From: Planctomycetota bacterium
GTDB lineage: Bacteria; Planctomycetota; Planctomycetia; Isosphaerales; Isosphaeraceae
Direction: 5' to 3'
Length of the DNA: 10,274 nucleotides
NCBI GenBank assembly: GCA_021818605.1
Contig: JAKAUH010000284.1
Span: 1 to 10,274, forward strand
Below the pieces are notes generated by a model, which was not told the origin of the DNA, made no database searches, and worked only from the letters and a program-made list of their open reading frames with translations. Positions 1 through 5,581 of the stretch are shown piece after piece (the first letter of the stretch is position 1; each line of letters begins with the position of its first letter). The translations under genes and the position numbers were made by a program.

Positions 1-53
1 GCCACCTCACGGCTCACGTCGCCGGTTCGCCAGGACGGACCGCCCCCCCTGCC

Positions 54-1724
54 CTACAGCTCCGCACTCTCACGATACTCGCCGAACACCCCGCGGAGCA
101 CGCCGCAGATCTCGCCGATGGAGGCGCCGGCCCTGACGGTGTCCAGAATCGGCGGCATCAGGTTGCGCCGTTCGTCCCCGGCGGCGAGGCGCAGCGCATC
201 CAGCGACTGGCGGACGGCGGAACGATCACGCCGGGCCTTGAAGCGCACGAGATTATCGATCTCGCGTTGCCTGACGTCCTCGCTGACCTCGAAGAGATGA
301 ATCCTCGTCGGCCGGTTGTCGGTGCAGGCGTTCAACCCCACGACGATCCGCTCCTTGCGGTCGACCTGGTGGCTCCAGCGGTCGGCGGCCTCGTCGATCT
401 GGCGGCGGACGAAGCCCGATTCGATCGCCGCGACCATCCCGCCCATTGCGTCGATCTGACGGATCAGTCCTTCGGCCTCGGCCTCGATGACGTCGGTCAG
501 GTGCTCGACGTGGAAGCTGCCGCCGAGCGGGTCGACCGTGTCGGCCACACCGGTCTCGTGCGCGATGACCTGCTGGGTCCGGATCGCCAGGCGGACAGAT
601 TCCTCGGCCGGGAGACACAGCGCCTCGTCCTTGCTGTTCGTGTGCAGGCTCTGCGTGCCGCCCAGCACCGCGGCCAGCGCCTGGAGGGCCACCCGCACGA
701 CGTTGTTGTCCGGCTGCTGCGCGGTGAGCGTCACGCCGCTCGTCTGGGTGTGGAACCGCAGCATCGAGCTCTCGGGCAACGCCGCCCCGAAACGCTCCTT
801 CATGATCCGCGCATAGAGGCGCCGCCCGGCGCGGAACTTGGCGACCTCCTCAAAAAAGTCGGAATGGGCGGCGAAGAAGAAGGCCAGCCGGGGCGCGAAC
901 TCGTCGATGTGCAGCCCCGCCCGGAGCGCCGTCTCGATGTAGCAGATTGCATCGGCGAGCGTGAACGCCAGCTCCTGGACGGCCGTGGCGCCGGCCTCGC
1001 GAATGTGGTAGCCGCTGATCGAGATCGTGTTCCAGTGCGGGAGGTGCTCGCGGCAGTATTCGAAAGAGTTCTCGATCAGGCGCAGGCTCGCCCGGGGCGG
1101 GAAGATGTAGGTGCCTCGAGCGACATATTCTTTCAGGATGTCGTTCTGGATCGTCCCCTGCAACACCGCCGGGTCGATCCCACGCTTTTCGGCGACGGCG
1201 ATGTACATCGCGAGCAAAATGGCCGCCGGCGCATTGATCGTCATCGACGTCGAGACCTGGTCGAGGGGAATCCCTTCGAAGAGTGCCTCCATGTCGGCGA
1301 CGGTGTTGATCGCGACGCCCACCCGGCCGACCTCGGCGAGGCTCGCGGGATCATCGGAATCGAGGCCGAGCTGAGTCGGCAGGTCGAAGGCCACGCTCAG
1401 GCCCGTCGAGCCCTGAGCGAGCAGGTAGCGATAGCGCCGGTTCGAGTCCTCGGCGGTCGAGTACCCGGCGTATTCGCGCATCGTCCAGAGCCGGCTGCGA
1501 TACATCGTCGGATGCACGCCGCGGGTGAACGGGTAGTCGCCGGGGAATCCGAGCTTCTCGTTGTAGCGTGCGAGTGTCTCGGCGTCGGGGAGGTAGAGCC
1601 GGTCAACGGGGATGCCGGAGGTGGTCGCGAAGCGGTCGGCTCGTTCGGGATGGTGGGCGACGGCGGCGGCCAGGGTGGCGCGGGACCAATCGGCCGCCGC
1701 CTCGCGGATCTGCTCGGGAATCAT
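54..1724 (-). CDS. Methylmalonyl-CoA mutase, catalytic (large) subunit, split type
   Basis: This 556-residue protein is the substrate-binding TIM-barrel half of an adenosylcobalamin-dependent acyl-CoA mutase, which interconverts (R)-methylmalonyl-CoA and succinyl-CoA in the cytoplasm. It has the family blocks RLWTMREYAGYST (78-90), GLSVAFDLPTQLG (108-120), TIQNDILKEYVARGTYIFPP (191-210) and SGYHIREAG (237-245). Y85, R203 and H240 stand exactly four residues before Tyr89, Arg207 and His244 of the Propionibacterium enzyme. Isobutyryl-CoA mutases have Phe and Gln at the first two positions, so methylmalonyl-CoA is the likely substrate. The chain ends without a cobalamin domain, which the gene just upstream supplies. 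The chosen ATG overlaps that gene's stop as ATGA, with an AGGAGG 11 nt upstream, so translation is probably coupled. It closes the minus-strand block; the 53 bases beyond its stop show no gene. Confidence 0.96.
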   Translation of the reverse strand: MIPEQIREAAADWSRATLAAAVAHHPERADRFATTSGIPVDRLYLPDAETLARYNEKLGFPGDYPFTRGVHPTMYRSRLWTMREYAGYSTAEDSNRRYRYLLAQGSTGLSVAFDLPTQLGLDSDDPASLAEVGRVGVAINTVADMEALFEGIPLDQVSTSMTINAPAAILLAMYIAVAEKRGIDPAVLQGTIQNDILKEYVARGTYIFPPRASLRLIENSFEYCREHLPHWNTISISGYHIREAGATAVQELAFTLADAICYIETALRAGLHIDEFAPRLAFFFAAHSDFFEEVAKFRAGRRLYARIMKERFGAALPESSMLRFHTQTSGVTLTAQQPDNNVVRVALQALAAVLGGTQSLHTNSKDEALCLPAEESVRLAIRTQQVIAHETGVADTVDPLGGSFHVEHLTDVIEAEAEGLIRQIDAMGGMVAAIESGFVRRQIDEAADRWSHQVDRKERIVVGLNACTDNRPTRIHLFEVSEDVRQREIDNLVRFKARRDRSAVRQSLDALRLAAGDERRNLMPPILDTVRAGASIGEICGVLRGVFGEYRESAEL

Positions 1725-2149
1725 GCGACGGTCGCCTCCTGCTGCAGTGAAGGCGATCGGGAGTCGAGGAGTTCCCCGACAGTAGCGAGGATCGACTCCG
1801 CCGAGGCGCCCGGCGTGAAGATCGCACGCACGCCGATCGATTTCAGGTAGGTGACGTCACTCTCGGGAATCGTGCCTCCGCCGAAAACCACGATGTCGCC
1901 GGCTCCGCGTTCCTTCAGCAGATCGACCACCTGCTTGAACAGCACGCGATGGGCACCGCTGAGCACGCTGAGCCCGACGGCGTCGAAACCGCCCGCGACC
2001 GCGGCTTCCGCGACCTGCGCGGGGCTCTGGCGGATCCCCGTGTAGACGACGTCATAGCCAGCGTCGCGCAGCAGACGGGCGACGTAGCGGGCACCGCGGT
2101 CGTGGCCGTCGAGTCCCGGCTTGGCGATCAGGATGCGACCTCTGGACAT
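1721..2149 (-). CDS. Cobalamin-binding (small) subunit of methylmalonyl-CoA mutase
   Basis: This 142-residue Rossmann-like B12-binding protein carries the adenosylcobalamin for the catalytic subunit encoded directly downstream. The base-off signature DxHxxG is at D14-G-H16-D-R-G19, where H16 is the expected lower cobalt ligand. SVLSG (61-65) and GGGT (90-93) complete the nucleotide-tail pocket. The length matches stand-alone B12 subunits of split mutases. A GGGGGAAG ribosome site lies 5 nt before the ATG, and the stop overlaps the next start (ATGA). The last dozen residues (SPSLQQEATVA) are a short non-conserved tail. It lies 61 bp downstream of ppsA in the same direction, with a hairpin in the gap, so it may share that transcript. 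Confidence 0.95.
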   Translation of the reverse strand: MSRGRILIAKPGLDGHDRGARYVARLLRDAGYDVVYTGIRQSPAQVAEAAVAGGFDAVGLSVLSGAHRVLFKQVVDLLKERGAGDIVVFGGGTIPESDVTYLKSIGVRAIFTPGASAESILATVGELLDSRSPSLQQEATVA

Positions 2150-2170
2150 TCGATCTTCCCCCTTGCATCG

Positions 2171-2197
2171 CGGCCGCTGGCACCCGGCCAGCGGCCG
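2171..2197 (-). repeat. Perfect 10-bp inverted repeat between ppsA and the mutase operon
   Basis: Arms CGGCCGCTGG (2171-2180) and CCAGCGGCCG (2188-2197) are exact reverse complements around a 7-nt loop. The stem lies 14 bp after the ppsA stop and 22 bp before the start of the cobalamin subunit. No T-tract follows on the minus strand, so it is not a standard intrinsic terminator. It could be a processing or 3'-end stabilising stem that sets different levels for the two halves of one transcript; that role is inference. Confidence 0.6.
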
Positions 2198-2210
2198 TGC
2201 ATTGCGGTCG

Positions 2211-4664
2211 TCAGACCCCGGCCGTCGCGGTGGCGCTGGCCTTCGCGGAGGCGCCGGCCCTCGCCGATTCCAGCTCGAGCACGCTCATGGTCGTGCGGAG
2301 CACCGCGTCGGGATTCAACGAGATGCTATCAATCCCCTGCTCCACGAGGAACTGGGCGAACTCGGGATAATCGCTGGGGGCCTGGCCGCAGATACCGATC
2401 TTGCGTCCGCGGGCGCGGGCGGCGCGGATGACGCTGGCGATCATCGTCTTCACGGCCTCGTTGCGCTCGTCGAAGATATGGGCCACGATCTCCGAGTCGC
2501 GGTCGACGCCCAGGGTGAGCTGGGTGAGGTCGTTCGAGCCGATCGAGAAGCCGTCGAAGACGTCGGCGAACTGGTCGGCCAGGATCACGTTGCTGGGGAT
2601 CTCGCACATGACGTAGATCTCCAGCCCGTGCTCGCCCTTCTTCAGCCCGTGCTTCTCCATCTCGGCGAGCACCCGGCGGCCCTCCTCGACGGTCCGGCAG
2701 AAGGGGACCATCAGCTTGACGTTGGTCAGGCCCATCTCGTCGCGCACCTTCTTCATGGCGCGGCACTCGAGGGCGAAGCCGTCGCGGTAGCGAGGGTCGT
2801 AATAGCGCGAGGCGCCGCGGAAGCCCAGCATGGGGTTTTCCTCGGTCGGCTCGTACTGGCGCCCGCCCACGAGGTTGGCGTACTCGTTGGTCTTGAAGTC
2901 GCTCAGGCGGACGATGACATCCCTGGGATAGAACGCCGCGCCGATCATGGCGACGCCCTGGGCGAGCTTGTCCACGAAGAAGCTGGGCTTGTCGGCGTAG
3001 CCGGCGGTCAGACGATCAATCTCTGCCTTCGCGGCCGGGTCGTCCAGCCGGTCGTAATCGATCAGGGCCATCGGGTGGACCTTGATGTAGGTCGAGATGA
3101 TGAACTCCTCGCGGGCAAGGCCGACGCCGTCGTTGGGCAGGAAGGAGAGGCGGAACGCCTCCTCGGGGTTGCCGACGTTCATCATGATCTTCGTGTGCGG
3201 GCGGCGGAGATCGCGGAGATCCTGGCGCTGGATGTCGAAGTCGAGCAGCCCGTCGTAGACGAACCCGGTATCCCCCTCGGCGTCAGACACGGTGATCGGC
3301 TGCCCGTCGCGGATCACCTCGGTCCCCCGCTCAGTGCCGACGACGGCCGGCAGACCGAGCTCTCGGCTGACAATGGCCGCGTGGCAGGTCCGCCCGCCGC
3401 GGTTGGTAACGATGGCGGCTGCCTTTTTCATCGTCGGCTCCCAGTCGGGATCGGTCTTGTCGGTGACGAGCACCTCGCCGTCGCGGAACTGGTGGAGATC
3501 CTGGACCCGCTTGATGACGCGAGCCGGCCCCCGTCCGATCTTCTCGCCCACGCTTCGACCTGTGACCAGGACGGCCCCGCGGGACTTCAGCCGGTAGGCC
3601 TCGATCGAATCGGCCCGCTTCTGCGACTGGACTGTTTCGGGCCGGGCCTGGACGATGAACAGCTCGCCGGTCCGGCCGTCCTTGGCCCATTCCATGTCCA
3701 TCGGGGTCGGCCGGCCGCGCCGGGTGCTGTAATGTTCCTCGATCACGCAGGCCCAACGGGCCAGCGCCAGGATGTCGTCATCATCGATGGCGAAGCGGTC
3801 ACGATCCTCGGGCGGCACGGGGATGTTCCGGGTCATCCGTCCGCCGCCGACATCGTAGATGAGCTTGAATTCCTTGGTGCCGAGCATCTTCTGAAGGATG
3901 GGCCGAAATCCCTGCTTGAGCGTGGGCTTGAAGACGTAGAACTCGTCCGGATTGACCGAGCCCTGCACCACGTTCTCGCCCAGCCCGTACGAGGCGTTGA
4001 TCAGCACGGCGTCGCGGAATCCCGTCTCGGTATCGATCGAGAACATCACCCCGGATGACGCCAGGTCCGAGCGGACCATGCGCTGGACGCCGACGGAGAG
4101 GCCGACCTTGAAGTGATCGAACCCCTTGTCCACCCGGTAGGAGATGGCACGATCGGTGTAGAGCGAGGCGAAGCATCGCTTGCTGGTCTCGAGCAGGGCC
4201 TGGCTTCCCTGGACGTTGAGATAGGTTTCCTGCTGGCCGGCGAAGCTGGCGTCGGGCAGGTCCTCGGCGGTGGCGCTGCTCCGCACGGCCACGTCGAGGG
4301 GTCCGACGTTGCCGGCGGACAGCCGCTCATAGGCGGCCACGATGGCCTGTTCCAGCTCAGCCGGCAGGTTGGCTTCCAGGATCGCCGTGCGGGCCTGGCG
4401 GCCTCGCCTGGCGAGGTTCTCCACGTCGCCAGTATCCAGCCCGTCGAGGATCTCGCGGAGCCGGCGATCGAGTCCCGAGCGGCCCAGGAATTCCCAGTAG
4501 GCTTGCGCCGTGACGGCGAAGCCGTCGGGGACCCGCACGCCGCGCGGGCTCAACTCGCGGAACATCTCGCCGAGCGAGGCGTTCTTGCCGCCGACCGAGG
4601 CGATGTCGTCGATCCCGATCTCGGCAAAAGGGCGAATGTAGACCGTGGGATTCTGACCTTTCAT
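2211..4664 (-). CDS. ppsA: Phosphoenolpyruvate synthase (pyruvate, water dikinase)
   Basis: PpsA makes phosphoenolpyruvate, AMP and phosphate from pyruvate, ATP and water, the entry step of gluconeogenesis from C3 compounds. The 817 residues compare with about 790 in E. coli. The N-terminal ATP-grasp domain starts with SVGGKNASLGEM (23-34) and holds DVAVRSSATAEDLPDASFAGQ (124-144). The swivelling domain has the phospho-histidine loop TNRGGRTCHAAIVSRELGLP, with H428. The C-terminal PEP/pyruvate barrel carries MCEIPSN (686-692), GSNDLTQLTLGVDRD (709-723) and the acid/base cysteine C759 in GICGQAPSDYP. All key residues are present. The last ~20 residues are an Ala/Ser-rich tail absent from most homologues. 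AGGAG lies 11 nt before the ATG. The only visible promoter upstream is that of RNA copy A, whose terminator lies about 100 nt before the start, so expression may need readthrough. Confidence 0.97.
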   Translation of the reverse strand: MKGQNPTVYIRPFAEIGIDDIASVGGKNASLGEMFRELSPRGVRVPDGFAVTAQAYWEFLGRSGLDRRLREILDGLDTGDVENLARRGRQARTAILEANLPAELEQAIVAAYERLSAGNVGPLDVAVRSSATAEDLPDASFAGQQETYLNVQGSQALLETSKRCFASLYTDRAISYRVDKGFDHFKVGLSVGVQRMVRSDLASSGVMFSIDTETGFRDAVLINASYGLGENVVQGSVNPDEFYVFKPTLKQGFRPILQKMLGTKEFKLIYDVGGGRMTRNIPVPPEDRDRFAIDDDDILALARWACVIEEHYSTRRGRPTPMDMEWAKDGRTGELFIVQARPETVQSQKRADSIEAYRLKSRGAVLVTGRSVGEKIGRGPARVIKRVQDLHQFRDGEVLVTDKTDPDWEPTMKKAAAIVTNRGGRTCHAAIVSRELGLPAVVGTERGTEVIRDGQPITVSDAEGDTGFVYDGLLDFDIQRQDLRDLRRPHTKIMMNVGNPEEAFRLSFLPNDGVGLAREEFIISTYIKVHPMALIDYDRLDDPAAKAEIDRLTAGYADKPSFFVDKLAQGVAMIGAAFYPRDVIVRLSDFKTNEYANLVGGRQYEPTEENPMLGFRGASRYYDPRYRDGFALECRAMKKVRDEMGLTNVKLMVPFCRTVEEGRRVLAEMEKHGLKKGEHGLEIYVMCEIPSNVILADQFADVFDGFSIGSNDLTQLTLGVDRDSEIVAHIFDERNEAVKTMIASVIRAARARGRKIGICGQAPSDYPEFAQFLVEQGIDSISLNPDAVLRTTMSVLELESARAGASAKASATATAGV

Positions 4665-4765
4665 GATGGGCCTTCTCCTGACTCAGTTCGGGAAATCGCC
4701 GTTGTCGTCCGCTGTATCGCCCCGACCGCCGCGATCGGACTGCCCGAGCATCAATCATCCAACAG

Positions 4766-4807
4766 AAAAAGCCCCGTCCACGCGACAAAAATGTCGCATG
4801 GCGGGGC
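4766..4807 (-). terminator. Intrinsic terminator of RNA copy A
   Basis: On the minus strand GCCCCG (4807-4802) pairs with CGGGGC (4776-4771). CCATGCGACA (4801-4792) then pairs with TGTCGCGTGG (4787-4778), including one U-G wobble and a bulged A at 4777. The total is 16 bp closed by a UUUU loop and followed directly by TTTTTCTGTT. It is the longest stem of the four related terminators. Confidence 0.92.
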
Positions 4808-4850
4808 CACACTCGAGCCAGCAGGTATCGCCCTTCGTGAGCGAACCAAG
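4766..4850 (-). ncRNA. Small structured RNA, copy A (upstream of ppsA)
   Basis: Predicted transcript of about 85 nt from the promoter at 4885-4857. Hairpin 1 is TCGCTC (4844-4839), loop ACGAA, GGGCGA (4833-4828), and extends through GGT/ACC with one bulged base. A 22-nt linker containing GGCT leads to a 16-bp terminator. Copy B shares TCGCTCACGA, GGGCGA, GTGGCCCC and CCATGCG at nearly the same spacing, although it lies on the other strand. The RNA runs in the direction of ppsA, whose ATG is 101 nt beyond the last U. It is either a leader attenuator of ppsA or a free sRNA. No member of a named RNA class was recognised. Confidence 0.8.
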
Positions 4851-4856
4851 GATTTC

Positions 4857-4885
4857 AGAATACCGCGATCCTACGCCGGTGTTAA
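4857..4885 (-). promoter_or_regulatory. Sigma70-type promoter of RNA copy A / ppsA
   Basis: The minus strand reads TTAACA (4885-4880), a 17-bp spacer, then TATTCT (4862-4857). Both hexamers are near consensus and spacing is optimal. The predicted start is near 4850, which puts hairpin 1 about 7 nt inside the transcript. Between this site and the ppsA ATG I see no other convincing promoter. Confidence 0.75.
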
Positions 4886-5118
4886 GTCTCGACCGGAAAA
4901 CGTTGACCCTTTTTGATCGATTGCTATCGCCGTCAGGCCGGCGATTCCTTGAGGAATCTCCTGGATGACAGCGATCTGCGAGTCGCCGGGATCGTCGCGT
5001 CGGATCCTGGGCAGAACGGCGAGATGAGCCGTCTCGCGTCTCCGCCATCGGTCATCGTCCGGCCCTTGCGAGCCTCGACGATCACCCACCTGGAGACGCC
5101 GCCCGGCCGACAGGCCCC
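4886..5118. other. Divergent intergenic core between the copy A and copy B promoters
   Basis: These 233 bp separate two divergent promoters. Short frames run through both strands (plus-strand reading from 4913, minus-strand reading from 5089), but neither has a good ribosome site or a recognisable domain, and both run into a promoter. The one visible element is the inverted repeat GATTCC-TTGA-GGAATC at 4943-4958, a candidate operator shared by the two directions. Otherwise I see nothing here. Confidence 0.5.
4943..4958. promoter_or_regulatory. Inverted repeat, possible operator
   Basis: GATTCC and GGAATC are perfect reverse complements around TTGA. The repeat lies between the divergent promoters, about 58 bp upstream of the copy A -35 and 160 bp upstream of the copy B -35. 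It does not match the CIRCE or HAIR heat-shock operators. Its length fits a dimeric regulator site, but chance is not excluded. Confidence 0.3.
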
Positions 5119-5146
5119 TTGTATTCGCGTCCGGAGTTCCTATGCT
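5119..5146 (+). promoter_or_regulatory. Sigma70-type promoter of RNA copy B / hicB-like-ftsH
   Basis: TTGTAT (5119-5124), a 16-bp spacer and TATGCT (5141-5146); a one-base shift gives CTTGTA with a 17-bp spacer. The predicted start is near 5153. Only 47 bp separate the end of RNA B from the next start codon and they contain no obvious -10 box, so this is the likely promoter for the downstream genes too. Confidence 0.65.
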
Positions 5147-5152
5147 TGAGGG

Positions 5153-5233
5153 AGATCGCGTCGCTCACGACGGGCGAGGTGATCGCGGCTAGGGTGGCCC
5201 CTCCATGCGTTCGTTGCATGGCTGGGGTTTTTT
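5153..5233 (+). ncRNA. Small structured RNA, copy B (leader of hicB-like-ftsH)
   Basis: Predicted transcript of about 81 nt. Hairpin 1 is TCGCTC (5161-5166), loop ACGAC, GGGCGA (5172-5177), with an outer GATC:GATC helix possible across an internal loop. A 21-nt linker with CGGCT leads to the terminator at 5197-5233. The last U is 47 nt before the ATG of the HicB-like gene, and AGGAGG of that gene lies in the gap. The position strongly suggests a 5' leader that must be read through. Sequence and spacing match copies A, C and D. Confidence 0.8.
5197..5233 (+). terminator. Intrinsic terminator of RNA copy B
   Basis: GCCCC (5197-5201) pairs with GGGGT (5224-5228), ending in one G-U pair. After a small internal loop, CCATGC (5203-5208) pairs with GCATGG (5216-5221) around GTTCGTT. 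Six T follow from 5228. It stands in front of the hicB-like and ftsH genes rather than behind a gene, as expected of an attenuator. Confidence 0.85.
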
Positions 5234-5280
5234 CATGCGCCCATACGGAGCGGCATCCAGCAACAGGAGGGTCGGGTTCG

Positions 5281-5571
5281 ATGATCCAGGATTCGGGCCG
5301 AGTGTTCGTCACGGCCGGGGACCCATCTTCCGTCTCAGGCCACTGCTTCGTTGCCTATCATCGCGATTTCCCCGAGGTCCGAGGGGAAGGCGAGTCGCCG
5401 CCTGCCGCGGCCGACCGCCTGGCGGAATTGCTCTCCCGAACGCTCGACAATGCGCCGAGTGACTGGAGGCGCGAGAGCCTCGGCCGGGCGATCGAGGATG
5501 TCCGGGCCATGAGAGCACTCAGCGTATCCGAGTGCCCGACAGCCGCCGATCGACACGACCCTGCACACTGA
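5281..5571 (+). CDS. Small HicB-like protein, translationally linked to ftsH
   Basis: This 96-residue protein has no assigned function. Residues 7-35 (RVFVTAGDPS...GHCFVAYHRDFPEVRGEG) followed by an amphipathic helix (ESPPAAADRLAELLSRTLDN, 38-57) resemble the strand-strand-helix start of HicB-type antitoxin folds, which typically read '..DFP.....G.T..EA...L...L'. No HicA toxin or DNA-binding tail is visible, so an antitoxin role is not supported. The ATG at 5281 is preferred over an upstream TTG in the same frame because AGGAGG lies 10 nt before it, and the longer version would run through RNA B and its terminator. The stop lies 10 bp before the ftsH ATG and overlaps the ftsH ribosome site, so this may be a partner or regulator of FtsH (inference). 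Confidence 0.75.
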   Translation: MIQDSGRVFVTAGDPSSVSGHCFVAYHRDFPEVRGEGESPPAAADRLAELLSRTLDNAPSDWRRESLGRAIEDVRAMRALSVSECPTAADRHDPAH

Positions 5572-5581
5572 GGCAAACGAG

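Noticed and set aside
267..1850. Long plus-strand open frame (527 codons) opposite the mutase gene
   Set aside because: It lies antisense to a gene with clear family motifs; its translation is Arg/Val/Asp-rich without domains, as expected for an opposite-strand shadow in GC-rich DNA.
2121..4058. 645-codon plus-strand frame opposite ppsA
   Set aside because: Shadow of ppsA; no ribosome site and no recognisable motif, while the minus strand carries all PpsA active-site blocks.
4871..5149. Short frames on both strands between the divergent promoters
   Set aside because: They overlap promoter boxes, have no clear ribosome sites and no recognisable domain.
5119..5280. Upstream extension of the small gene before ftsH
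   Set aside because: It would start at a TTG inside the -35 box and run through RNA B and its terminator; the ATG at 5281 has AGGAGG at a proper distance.
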